NCBI GenBank assembly: GCA_015680685.1
Contig: MNCI01011934.1
Location: 40,382 to 104,381, forward strand
Length of the DNA: 64,000 nucleotides
Direction of reading: 5' to 3'
From: Gnetum montanum
Lineage: Eukaryota > Streptophyta > Gnetopsida > Gnetales > Gnetaceae
Shown here: one piece after another, positions 12,071 to 22,194 of the stretch
Position numbering within the stretch: position 1 is the stretch's first letter
Layout: each line of letters opens with the position of its first letter
Position numbers and translations under genes: made by a program
Notes under the pieces: generated by a model
The model's input: the letters and a program-made list of their open reading frames with translations, nothing else
Told to the model about the DNA's origin: nothing
The model's database searches: none

Positions 12071-12422
12071 TCAAAGCTGTAAGAAGGGTGTACCTGTGCT
12101 AGAGATACCTTTATTTAAAGGTAAGTGGAGTCTTGGTGAGTACTCAGAAAAAAGGAGTTCTTCTCACATAGCAGTAGCAACACTTAGCACTAGATCACCA
12201 AAAAAAAAGGATGCCTCACCATAGTTGAGAAGATCAAAATCTTCTAGAGATTAGATTACCTCCTCTCTAAAGAGGATATGTAGACCCATTGCCCAAGCAA
12301 TTGGAAATCTTGGAAGAATCCTGTCTTGTGTAAGAGCTTAGATGAGGCTGGGATTTCTCCTTCCTCTGATGGTTAGGTATTTGAGGAGGTCACTACTTCT
12401 TCCATTGCTAACAATGAGGAGG
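12071..12422 (+). other. Element C post-gag sequence up to the insertion site of B
   Basis: An open stretch (12021-12224) and scattered short frames are present, but no pol motif. The segment ends at the target duplication ATGGT (12423-12427) and resumes at 32521. Joined across B, it still shows no integrase, RT or RNase H signature. Confidence 0.45.
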
Positions 12423-12427
12423 ATGGT
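12423..12427. repeat. Target-site duplication of element B, left copy (ATGGT)
   Basis: ATGGT immediately precedes the TGATGGG start of B's 5' LTR. The identical ATGGT at 32521-32525 immediately follows the end of B's 3' LTR. A perfect 5-bp duplication is what Ty3-type integrase leaves. Confidence 0.85.
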
Positions 12428-12535
12428 TGATGGGATGGGATATCGCGTATGCGATATCGCATCCCCTGCGATATCATGTATGCGATATTGTGTCTTCCCC
12501 TGCGATATCGTATACGCGATATCACAGCGCACCAC
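12428..12535 (+). repeat. Element B 5' LTR, first part (U3 start)
   Basis: It starts TGATGGGATGGGATATCGCG and matches the start of the 3' LTR at 31704. It is packed with GCGATATCGC and GATAT(C/T)G words: four to five near-palindromic copies in about 90 bases. It stops at CACAGCGCACCAC, where element A begins; the LTR resumes at 25633 with GTTGCCAAG. The uninterrupted 3' LTR reads GTGCGCCGCCAAG at the same place. Confidence 0.85.
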
Positions 12536-13426
12536 TAATGAGCGGCTAGGTATCTTTACGTCCAACCATACGAATCACGAGCGTTCACACGCGACTCAGT
12601 CAAAATCTGTAGACTGTAAGCCCTTAACATACACCAGACTTCTAACTAGTGAAACCTTGGATTAGAATGGTCATTGTCATCCTAATCTCACTTGTGAAGC
12701 TCTGTTTACATTGGTTGAGTGAGACTAAGGTTAATGATTTTTATATCTTTTAATTATCTTTTTGGCGACTAATCATTTTGGAAAATAAGGATAGAATATT
12801 AATTAATCTAAGATTATATTAATCTAAATCTTAACTATTCCTAACATAAGTACCTGGTCCCATCTTCCAAGAACATTCTAAGCGTTTCCTAACACTATTG
12901 GGTTACCAGACGTTAAGCGTCACTAGGCTTACCAAGTGTTTGGATTACGTTTGAGATGGTTGTACTTATGGCCTTAATGAACTATGAAGGAATAATAACG
13001 ATTGAAATTATAATAATGAAAACATAAATAATTAACAATTAACTAATAAAGCATAAACAAGTAATTAATAAAGCATAAACATATTAAACTATTAAATGCA
13101 TCAGACAACTAAGTCCAAATGCTGCAAGGTATGCTTGAATAGTTCGTCTTTATTGCCATCACGCCAGTGGGCTCAAATACATCAACACTAGAATAAAGAT
13201 CCGATCACTTTTCATACACCTGCTATAGGCACTTGGAAAATATTCTATCTCTTGCAGGAGAAAATTGCAAGAGCTTCACTACAACTACTCAAAAGATTCC
13301 TAAATGAGGTGGAAGGCCCTCATATTTATAGGCCGGGAAGGGTGGCTGTGTAAATGGGGCCACGTCGATGTAGGGTGGCTACGTCGACGCGGTCCAGTCG
13401 ATGCATTGACTTTTGACACTTCATCA
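12536..13426 (-). repeat. Element A 3' LTR
   Basis: On the minus strand it begins TGATGAAGTG (ending at 13426) and ends CTCATTA (12536), where the other copy has CTCATCA. U3 contains GTCGACG/ATCGACG words. A TATA box, CCTATAAATATG, lies at about 13321-13333. The length equals the 5' LTR exactly. It is immediately preceded on the minus strand by the tract GTGGGGGTA. Confidence 0.85.
13321..13333 (-). promoter_or_regulatory. Element A LTR TATA box
   Basis: The minus strand reads CCTATAAATATG, shared in form with the LTR promoters of B (GCCTATAAATAAG at about 25642 and GTCTATAAATAAG at 31800) and D (CCTATAAATATAG near 47565 and 56655). Conservation among four LTR families supports a real RNA polymerase II promoter core. 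Confidence 0.7.
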
Positions 13427-13438
13427 TACCCCCACGAC
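13427..13438 (-). promoter_or_regulatory. Element A polypurine tract
   Basis: The minus strand reads CGTGGGGGTA directly against the TGATGAAG start of the 3' LTR. This is the expected plus-strand primer position. B (CATGGGGGTA before 31704) and D (TATGGGGGTA before 47657 on the minus strand) have the same tract. Confidence 0.75.
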
Positions 13439-13539
13439 TGAGCAAAAACTCGTCCTCGAGTTACTTTACAATTTGGACGGTATGGATTCTTATTTACAAC
13501 ACACATAACTTAAGCACACACATGACACACACATGATAC

Positions 13540-16456
13540 AACATGAATTTACCAAGTGCCCGAGTTACAGAGGAGGAAAAATTACAAAAATGGTGGTGTT
13601 CAGAGACAAAATTGAACATCTCGCTGGTCCTAGAGCCTCTACTGTGTAGGATGATGTACAAAATTGCTGGAGGATATCACACCGTCCTTGGGGACGGTGG
13701 TTCTGATGGATCTTCTCCAGCCTCTGGCCCATGCGTATGTGGCGGCATGGATGTCGGTAACCCCGCTATAGCTACAACTTCTGAAGATAGCGGGAAAGCC
13801 TCCAAGAGAGCCCCCATTTTCTCTTCTTTTCTTCTATGGTCGTTCATGGTCTAGGAAGCTTCTCCAATGTGTGCTGGAACTGGAATTTCCCAAGGGCAAG
13901 GCAGCGCTGGAATGAGTTCTTTCAAATTGACAAACTAGGCTGCAAACTATTTGCATTCAATATCGAATGCTCGGATTGATGCTTGCAGTTGCTGGTAGTC
14001 ACTCATTCATCGGGCCAGGTCCTCCACAATGGTATGTTGGGCTTCAAAACTTGTACGGAGGACCTCGAGTTTCGCGTTTACTATTTCCAGCTTCTATTTT
14101 TTTGCCTTGTGTGCCTGGAACTCACCCTCGTTTAGGGAATACGAGGTAGCCACTTGTTTCTCCAACTCTGACCGTGGTCTCCCAACTGTGAGCATAGCCA
14201 GGTTTGCATACCGAAGGTTGGCTAACTCCATGTATTTTGTCATTTCTTCAATTTGCAGCTCCTTTAGGTGGATTTCTGCTTTGTTGTAGGCATTCAATCC
14301 AGCGAAGATGGATGGCCATACATTGTAGCTCCTTTAGGTTCATTTGGGCCTTAGTGACTTGAATGTGCTTCTCGTTTACCTCCTTTTGCAATCCCACTTG
14401 GTTCCTGTAATGATTTTTGAGTTTTTCAAATTTTAGGGCCTCATTCTTCCAAGCGGCAATTTCGATTACAGACTTCTGTCGCAATACTTGAACCTCCTCC
14501 ATTGACAGATTTCAGTTCTTAGTAGCCAACCTTCTCATATCTGCGTTCATCCTAGCTAGCTCCTCCTGCTGTTGGTGGATGAAATATTTTATGTGCTCGT
14601 TCTCTGCACCAACATTATGCAGGTGATGAACTTCTGCGGTTAGCTGCATGTTCTCCTGGTGAACCTCCACCAAGTCCTTCTCTAAATGATACGCTCAGGC
14701 ATCTACTGTGGACTTGTCTAGGATCGTCATCTCCCTTTCATCGTTAACAACCTAAAGTTTAAGCTAAAGCTGTTGAAAAGCTTCATCTCTTATGATTTCG
14801 ATGTTGAGAATGGCTGGATCGGCAAGTTGGGCTCTTAATTGGGCAACCTCCGTTGCCAAGCGCTAACAAGAAGCTTGAGCGATTTCTAGTTGCCCCTCCA
14901 AAACAAGGCTCTTGCCCCTTGCCAATAATAGCTCTGACTAGGTTACAGTGATGTTGTCTAGAAGATCGAAGACATTTGAAAGTGGTTGTTCGGTTCCTAC
15001 CAGTCGATCCAACATTTCTTTATGTTGGGCTACATCCATCTTGCTACGTGAAGTTCCGGCAGACACCTATACATCTTGTAATCCATGGATGTTTGGTACA
15101 GGTGCTATCGGTGCATTGAGAGTAGTAGCAATGGTATCAACAACCACTTCAGTCATAACTTCTTGTTCCTGGTGTTGCATCACCAGGACTGTTGCCCCCT
15201 CACCATCCTCCAAGCGTACTGAGAAGGTAGCAGCATTCTTTGAGATTTCAGGGAATAATTGCTGGGTTGTAGTTGATACATCTTGGATGCTTGGATATGT
15301 TCTAGTTGGAATGGGTGCTCGAGGGGTGAAAAATATCGACCCTGCCCTTTCAAGCAAGCTTGACTGATTGGATCATCTCCTCCACCAGTTCTGCCAGATG
15401 GCTCTCGCTGACTTGAGAGCATTTCTTGGATCTCACAGATGTATTCTGTTGTGTTGTGCGAGCTCGGCTACGTTGTTTGCACAGGTGGTGGAGGTGGTTG
15501 CTGCTCTTCCTTTGTCTGTGTGGCAATAGGCATTTTTTCTTTCATCATTTCTCGCCATGAGGCAATTGGGGCATACCATACGATGTCGTTAGAATACTGT
15601 GCTATCCCTGCCTATTTACACAACTTTCGAATTAGGCAGGGAAAGGTGAGAGCTTATCTTCCACGTTCGTTCTCTACGAACCTCTTTTCAATCTCCAAAA
15701 ATAATAGCTGTGGAAGACTCATGGGAAATTTTCCACTCAAGGTGGCACATGCACGAGCGGAGAAGATAGTGATTTTACTCGGTCTTACTGTTGGATTCAG
15801 ATGGTAAGATGCTATTTTTGAATAGACTCTCTCCACCGTGGTCAAGGATCCGAATTCCTTGCACTCTACCCCATAGCACTGTTGGATCCATTACACCTTT
15901 ACCTTTGGATCAGCCTGCTTAGGAATTTCTGCCACATCTGCCCCAACTTCAGGAAACCCCAGAGCTTGCACTATAGCTTTCAAAGAGTAAGAGACATAAA
16001 TGTCTTTAATTCTTACTCTTGACCCTAGCTATCGATTCGTCTAGAAGGGATATGTTTCTCCTAAGTACCACTCACCATTGGTTGTGATGATTGGCCACAT
16101 CGGAGAGTTCTGCAATTGAAGTCTCACATCTTCTGGAGCGTTCTCAAGGAATGGTCCAAAATTTAACTCTTGGAGGACCGTCCATTGCACCTCACATGGT
16201 GTGATAGCATCAAGACAGGCTTAGGTCAGGGTGACCTCAAGCTGTGGTGCTATCCCAGGAGTTTCATCCCCTAGTGATTTCACGCCATGAATCTCCTCTT
16301 CAGGAATTTGGCAAACAGATTCCACGTCAGGTCCTTCACGGAAGGGCCTAGTGGCATGAGAGCCCTCTGCATACTTTGGCAGTTGTTCACCTCGTCCCCT
16401 TCTCGTACGTGGGCACTTGTCCCTTGGTTGTGATGGTCCTTTGTCCCTTGGGTGCC
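13540..16456 (-). pseudogene. Downstream ORF of element A (plant-transposon-protein type), broken
   Basis: A start at 16456 gives MAPKGQRTITTKGQVPTYEK before the first stop. Further coding stretches follow on the minus strand. Near 16200-16100 is a FLENAPEDVRLQLQNSP region. Near 15845-15640 is YHLNPTVRPSKITIFSARA followed shortly by ALTFPCLIRKLCK; this NPTVRPSKITxF...LPCLIxxLC pattern is what I associate with the 'putative plant transposon protein' domain of Athila-like elements. At 15422-15180 is a Gln/Ser-rich stretch. At 14502-14094 lies a long charged coiled coil (KNEALKFEKLKNHYRNQVG, then LELANLRYANLAM-type heptads). The C-terminus near 13900-13650 is Pro-rich. Many stops and frame changes separate these. 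In Athila elements this position holds an 'env-like' ORF of unproven role. I see no signal peptide or membrane segment here, so an envelope function is not supported. Element D lacks this whole segment. Confidence 0.55.
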
Positions 16457-16614
16457 ATTTGAAAAAAAACATAACCGTCTGTTAGACCGTTTAGAAGTAG
16501 CCTAAAATGGTCTATATATACCTTTTCAGTTTGACCAAGTTATGTTAATGGCATAGGCATACCGTTAAGTCTTCCGGAGTGTTTGATTTAGGGACTAGGG
16601 CCAAAGGTTTTGTA

Positions 16615-16648
16615 ATTAACAACTAATTAATTAATTAATTAATTACAC
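16615..16648. repeat. (AATT)n microsatellite
   Basis: About six tandem AATT units in 'aactaattaattaattaatt...'. It lies between the internal TATA block and the ORF start in element A. Confidence 0.8.
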
Positions 16649-16649
16649 A

Positions 16650-16950
16650 AGGACACCACCCCCACGACAGTGTGCATACCTCTAGTTGCATAAAAAGGGA
16701 AGGACAGGTTGTTGCAGATACACGACGGAATGTACGTGTGTTGGGAAGGGTTAGGTAGAAAAAACCACAAAAAATCCCCTCAATTTGGACTCCAAATGAT
16801 GAAAAATGAAGAAGTGTGGTGGGGTATATATAGGGGTTGGGCACTGCGTCGACGGGGCCGCATATATGGGGCCGCATATATGGGGCCCCATATATGCTGC
16901 ACTGTTCACTTGGAGACCAGCATTGACCAACCCAAAAAACATCCAAAATG
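16650..16950 (-). promoter_or_regulatory. Internal TATA-containing palindromic block upstream of the A downstream ORF
   Basis: On the minus strand, three CATATATGGGGCC-type units and a GTCGACG word (about 16905-16845) are followed about 15 bases later by CCCCTATATATACCCC (16822-16837) and then, about 370 bases on, by the ORF start at 16456. The order GTCGACG, TATA box, start resembles the element's own LTR promoter. A TCGTGGGGGT word near 16660 duplicates the polypurine tract. This could be an internal promoter for a subgenomic RNA or the worn remnant of a captured LTR. Function is inferred only. Confidence 0.4.
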
Positions 16951-18390
16951 AAAAATTTGAAAACCAAAATTGAGGCGTTTGAAGTGCAGAAAAGGCCCGA
17001 TCATGGTGAAAGACAGGAGGAAGGTAAGTAAGCATGAAAAAGAGACAAAATTGGAGAACAGGAGTCAAAAAGAACTCAAGCAAGGATGAAATCAAACGAT
17101 GGGACACTAAAGACAATTAACCAAGAAATCCAATAGGTTGGAGACTGAACAGGAAAAACCAGGAATAGGCAGGTGGGTCCTCCCCATAGCAGGCAAAAAC
17201 CATATAGCCCCTGCATACCCTCAACACTAGGGTCCGTGGGCCCAGGCACCAATAAGTGGTTTCACTAGTGAAGACTCCAAACCAAGAGAACTCGCAAAGG
17301 CATGAAAGACCAATAGAAAACATGATGAACACACAAAACATAAAAAGGGCCGTGAGGTGAGGACGGAGAGAATTGAAAGTCCATGAGTTGGTCACATGAA
17401 ACCCTATGTGTAAGCATGGTTAAGTGACTTGGCATAACCATTCCTGAGATCAGACCCAAAACCATCCACAAACAGTGACCTCGCAACAATAGATGAAGTC
17501 CTAACCATCCCCCAGGAAAACAAGAATGACCCCATAGAAAACCACCATGCCAGGAAACATGAAAAGAGGGAAGTGAAATGAGAAAAAGTTAGAGGGGACC
17601 AAGGAAGTTCCATAACAAGTGTGTATGGCCCATGAGAGGAATTCTAAGGGGTGTGCTTTGAATTCCCACTACGATTCATTATTTTTCTTTTCTTTTGTGT
17701 GGGGGAACCACACCAGGTGAAGACCCATGCGTGGTTGCATGCATTCGACCAAGGAGTGTGCTTTGAATCCTTAGTTTATTTGTTTATTTTGTTTTTGCTT
17801 ATTTTTTTTTGGTGAGGACCACACCATGCAAGGTCGAACTGCCCAAAAAAATCCGTGGAAAGAGACTTGGAGTGGTAGGAAATCTGTAAGAACACACCAA
17901 TAACCTAGGGAACAGAACAAAAAGAATTCCCCTTGAAGTCACACCCGATTCAAACCAGTGGGTCATCCCTCAGTCTGGGAACTACACAAGCCACACATTG
18001 ATTAAAATGTTTTTAAATGAAGGGGTTACATGTTCACGACACAAGGAAAACCACGGAAAGGTGAATTGGTGGATGACGTGGACTCATTGCCAAGTTTATG
18101 AAGTGGAAACGATGTGCAATCCAAGGATAACCATGCAATGAAGGGAACCAAATAACTAGGAAGACAATTACAGTACCCATCGTAATGAAAATCACCCACA
18201 CCAAATAGTACGACAACAAAAAGTAAACAAAAAGAACATAAAAAATGAAAAACAAAAAATTGTAAAATAAAAAGTGGAAAACAAAGAAGTGGAAAACAAA
18301 AAATGGAAAAAAAAAACAAAAATTAGAAAACAAAAAAGTGTAAAATAAAAAACTGTAAAAAAAAAGTGTAAAATGGTGAGGCATGTAGGG
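16951..18390 (-). other. Element A spacer between pol and the extra ORF segment
   Basis: No recognisable domain. It is homologous to the 3' spacer of element D: both contain GGGTCCTCCCCATAGCA or GTGGATCCTCCCCATAGCA followed by similar text (about 17175 and 48385). Two imperfect copies of 'aggagtgtgctttgaat' plus T-rich tracts lie at 17650-17830. At 18240-18370 is an A-rich region of repeated 'aaaaacaaaaaatgg' words, which reads as T-rich on the element strand. Confidence 0.5.
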
Positions 18391-18397
18391 AAGTGGA

Positions 18398-19600
18398 TCA
18401 GCAGGGATGAGGGTCTCCCCCATGACTGGGTGTAAAGGAGGAGACACGAAAGATGGAGTGTGGATAACTAGCTGATGACGAGGGTATGACACTAGCTGTG
18501 TGAAGCTCACAGAAAGGTTTGAGTTGTTGGCGGTTGACCAACTGTGTTCTGGTGGGATCCCCAGGTTTATGGATGAGCAAGGCCCTGGATGGAAAGGTTT
18601 TAGAGACAATATAAGGTCCCTCCCATAGCGTCTGAAAATTTTTCGATTGGGATACATGTGAGGGATTCCAATACAATACCTTGTCTCCACATCGAAATGT
18701 GACCTTCCGAATCCTAAGATCATGTTGTTTCTTATTATAGGCCTTGTGGGTTTCATTGGAAAATAGGGCCACTAATCGATTCTCATCTAGCACACTTAAG
18801 TTGATTAATCGTTCTCATTGTTCTAGTGGTAGGTCAAGGTCGAGGTCACAGGCGATGGATAGTGTCCGGAGTTCTTCTTGGATTGGAAGTGTTGGCAACT
18901 TTCCGTACACTAACTCATAGGGAGAGTACCCTACAAGAAGTTTCCAGGTGGAGCAATAGGCCCATAAGGCATCATTAAGCTTGGTACGCCAGTCCCTCCT
19001 GTATTTGCTAATTTTTCGTGTAAGGATCTTGGTAATTTCCCTATTTGTGACTTCAGCCTGCCCACTGGCTTGGGGGTGATAAGGTATTGTGAATTTGTGT
19101 GTTACCCCTACGCGTTGCATGAGTTTTCGAAAAGTAACCCCCATGAAGTGCGTCCCATTGTCAGAAATGAGTGCATGAGGCACTCTAAACTTGGTAACGA
19201 TTTGTTGCTGGACAAATCGTGTGGCAGTGTTGGAAGAACAGTCCATGAAGGCTACCACTTCTACCCACTTTGTATAGTAGTCCACCGCCATGATGATGTA
19301 CGCCTTTCCATTTGACAAGGGGGTGATGGGCCCCATGAAGTCGATACCCGAGATGTCGAAGGGCTCTAGTGGCTAAATCCACTATTGGGGTCCCTCTAAC
19401 TGTGCCAACATTCCACCATCTCATTGGTATCGTTTACAGGAGCAGGAAAACCATTGTGCGTCCTTGAAAAGTGTAGGCAAGTAATACCCTGCAAGTAGGA
19501 TTTTAATGGCCGTTCTGCATCCAGCATAGTGGCCCCCACAAGGGCCCTCATGAGCATCTTGGAGGACATGCGGTGTATTAGCATCAGGGACACACCATCA
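18398..19600 (-). pseudogene. Element A integrase (pol C-terminal part)
   Basis: Integrase inserts the cDNA into chromosomes. The N-terminal zinc region is visible around 19590-19430 (HEGPCGGHYAG...then WFSCSCKRYQ, an HHCC pattern). The core in the open frame 19336-18815 has all three acidic residues: D in GIDFMGP (just upstream, about 19345), D in ISDNGTHF, and E in SGQAEVTNRE. The C-terminal part, 18793-18398, includes VLYWNPSHVSQ and LWEGPYIV, the GPY/F-like module. It ends SHGGDPHPC. The catalytic residues are intact but the reading is broken by a stop near 19430 and a stop/frame change near 18800. Confidence 0.8.
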
Positions 19601-19829
19601 GACCAAGCCTTCTACGCACACCTTGTAGAGGTGGCCATTGATTTCCATGAAATGCTTAGCCTCATGGAGAAACTGTTGTTTCTTCTAATGGTTCCATTCT
19701 TTTGGTAGCTCCTATGTTGTAAGGTAGGTAAGGATGCGGTTGAACCAAGGAGATTCCTTGGGTGCTTGAGGATCAAAGGTGCCTGTGAAGAGGAGTTCAT
19801 CTGGAAACTAGTTGGATAAAGGCTCCTCC

Positions 19830-20205
19830 TCTTCTACGTCATCCCATTGTAACCAATAAAAATGGTCACCAACCACATTCTTGGATCGCTTTCTGTCTAC
19901 CATGGTTAGATCAAACTCCTGAAGAATCACTAGCCACCGAATTATGCGAGGGCTCACCGTTGGTTTGTTCATCAGGAACCGGATAGCACTGTGGTCTGTG
20001 TGCACAAACACCTCGTATCCGAGCACATAGTGCTAAAATTTGTCCAATGCAAACACCACCGCCATCAATTCTTTCTCAGTGGTGGTGTAGTTTAGTTATG
20101 TACCCACAATGCTACGGATTGCATAGTGGATATAATACAGATGTTTCTGATCATCACACTATGTAAGCACAGCTCCCAAAGCATAGTTGGAGGCATCCGT
20201 CATAA
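19830..20205 (-). pseudogene. Element A RNase H domain
   Basis: It starts at IMTDASNYALGAVLT (first catalytic Asp) and, after a stop at 20156-20158, continues with YTTTEKELMAVVFALDKF (catalytic Glu) and VHTDHSAIRFLM (third Asp), ending QEFDLTMVDRKRSKNVV. RNase H removes the RNA strand after reverse transcription. Position directly after RT and before integrase matches Ty3/gypsy order. Stops at 20156 and near 20034 inactivate it. Confidence 0.8.
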
Positions 20206-21300
20206 TATGAAAGGGTCTATACCAATTAGGTGCCCATAGAATCTGAGCTTCTACGAGTTTCTGCTTCACCTCTTGGAATGTGGACTTGCATTCCTTGGTC
20301 CAGAAAAATGGAACGTCCTTCTTTGTAAGCTCTACCAATGGCCGGGCTATCTTCGAGAAGTGTTTAATGAAGCACCGGTAGTAACCAGTGTGTCCAAGGA
20401 ATGACCGCACATCTTTGACAGTACTTGGTTGATGGGTAATTCCTTGGATGACCCTGATCTTTTCAGGGTCTACGTTGATCCTTGTTGATGAAATGCGATG
20501 TCCCAACACTATGCCCTCTTGGACCATCAGGTGGCTCTTTTGCCAATTAAGCCACAAATTGGTGTCTACACACCTCTTTAGAACTTGCTCTAGGCAGTCC
20601 AAGGCTTGCTCGAACGTAGCACCATAGGTAGAGAAGTCATCGATGAAGACTTCTACACCATTACCGATTTGTTGCTGGAAGATGCTTAGGATAAGACGTT
20701 GGAATGCCGCAGGTGCATTGCACAGGCCAAAGGGCATCTTCTTATATGCAAAAGTCCCCCATGGACTCGTGAAAGTAGTTTTGGCCTAGTCCTCTGGTGC
20801 TATTTGATTTGGTTATAACCACTATAACCATCCAAAAAGCTGTAATATTTGTGTCCTGTGATTGTGTCCAACACTTGGTCCACAAATAGGAGCGGGAAGT
20901 GGTGCTTGAAAGTTGCCATGTTGACCAACCGGAAATCAATACAGACCCTCTACTTGCCACCTTTCTTAGGTACGATAATAATGGGGCTAACCCACTTGCT
21001 ATCGACGACAGAATAAATGAATCCCGCCTTGAGAAGTTGTTCAATTTCATCCTTTACGACCTGCTTCAACTTGGGATTCAATCATCTTTGTGGCTGTCGT
21101 CGTGGCTTCATGGAAGGATCAAGGTAGATCCGGTGCTGGCAGATCCTAGGATCAATGCCAGTCAGCTCAGGATAGGACCACACAAATGCAGCAACCCATT
21201 TGTTTACCATCACTAGCAACTTCTTTTTCTGTTCCGGAGCAAGGGCAGAATTGATAATTACCAGCTTGCCATGTTGCAAGAATGCATACTTTAAGTGAGT
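20206..21300 (-). pseudogene. Element A reverse transcriptase
   Basis: The open frame 20737-20206 begins MPFGLCNAPAAFQRLILSIF and contains the active site VFIDDFSTYG, then LNWQKSHLMVQEGIVLGH and FLGHTGYYRCFI. The (F/M)IDDFS form of the YxDD box is typical of Athila elements. Upstream, 21279-20742 holds the N-terminal fingers in other frames (an HRIYLDPSMKPRRQPQR segment at 21130-21082 and a KTTFHESMG-type segment at about 20790-20750). Frame changes near 21070 and 20740 break the gene. Immediate neighbours are protease upstream and RNase H downstream. Confidence 0.8.
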
Positions 21301-21711
21301 TGGTAGGGATTTTAGCTCAAGGGGCTCTTGCTTGAAGCTCTCAGGGATCTCTAGCTTGCCCTAGTCATCTAATTCATCAATGATGGAGGTTTGTTGATGA
21401 ATCTCCTCCATCACATCCATGCTGTCGATATAGGCTTGCACTAGCCCCTCAGTCGGTTTCATGCATATTGTGCTACTAGCAGGATTAGCTGTCAACCACT
21501 GGGTGCCTTCTTGGTTAGTGGCTGCTACGTATAGGCACTATTGAATTGGTGATTCCTCAGTACACTGACTGCATGCTTGAATGGATGTCTGCTTAATGGA
21601 CCATAACTGCTGCACAGAGTTGCACCTCGAGTCACTGTATGCGATGCATGGAACTCTTTTCTTCTCGATCTTCCCAGAAGGATTTTCCTTTAAAATTTCT
21701 AGGGAAAAATC
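21301..21711 (-). other. Element A protease-RT linker
   Basis: No domain motif is visible. The equivalent region in D is 52420-52790. Short coding-like stretches on the minus strand suggest a diverged linker of the pol polyprotein. Confidence 0.45.
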
Positions 21712-22194
21712 TCAGAGTCCTAGTCGTGCGTCCACCATGCTTAGCCAGGCTCTTCCTATGATGATTGGGAAGTTCCCCTTATAGTTTTCAACACGGATGA
21801 CCAGGAAGTCAGCAAGGTAGGACCACCCACAAATGGTGGTTACAATGTCCTTCACCAAACCCAAAGGAATGGTGATGGATTGGTCTACTAACTCGAGCCG
21901 AATGTTTCTCTTCTTTAGCGGGGGCAGGTTCCAATTCTTGTACATGTCATGAGAGATTAAATTAACCCCTAACCCTGAGTCCAGAAGAGCTTTCCATGGC
22001 TCATTCCCAGCCACCTGAAGATAGATTAGGGGGCTTCTCGGATCTGTCAACTTTTGAGGGAGAGAACTAGCTTTGATCCAGTCGGTCACGACATGCATGT
22101 GCATGACCATATGGATGTTGGAGTGTGGTGGAGTGGAGGGCTGCTCAGGCGGTATGATGGTAGAGGTGTTGGTAGGTTCGAAGGCACTAGCCAC
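21712..22194 (-). CDS. Element A aspartic protease segment
   Basis: A 160-codon open stretch contains PRSPLIYLQVAGNEPWKALLDSG, with the catalytic LDSG triplet, and later FPIIIGRAWLSMVDA, the conserved (I/L)IGR flap/C-terminal motif. Retroviral-type proteases of this family work as dimers and cut Gag-Pol. The same domain occurs in B (about 29560-30010) and D (about 53160-52793). The first residues up to about ITDWIKASSLPQKL are linker. The frame stays open to 21712, so this is one of the better preserved parts of A, though gag and RT on either side are broken. Confidence 0.75.
   Translation of the reverse strand: MASAFEPTNTSTIIPPEQPSTPPHSNIHMVMHMHVVTDWIKASSLPQKLTDPRSPLIYLQVAGNEPWKALLDSGLGVNLISHDMYKNWNLPPLKKRNIRLELVDQSITIPLGLVKDIVTTICGWSYLADFLVIRVENYKGNFPIIIGRAWLSMVDARLGL

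Noticed and set aside
14948-15367. 139-codon + strand frame in element A
   Set aside because: Antisense to the downstream ORF remains of A. No motif on the + strand, while the minus strand shows the NPTVRPSKIT-type segment nearby in the same orientation as the element.
18034-18756. 240-codon minus-strand frame
   Set aside because: An out-of-frame shadow of the integrase C-terminus that then runs through T-rich spacer. The correct frame is 18793-18398 with the GPY-like segment.
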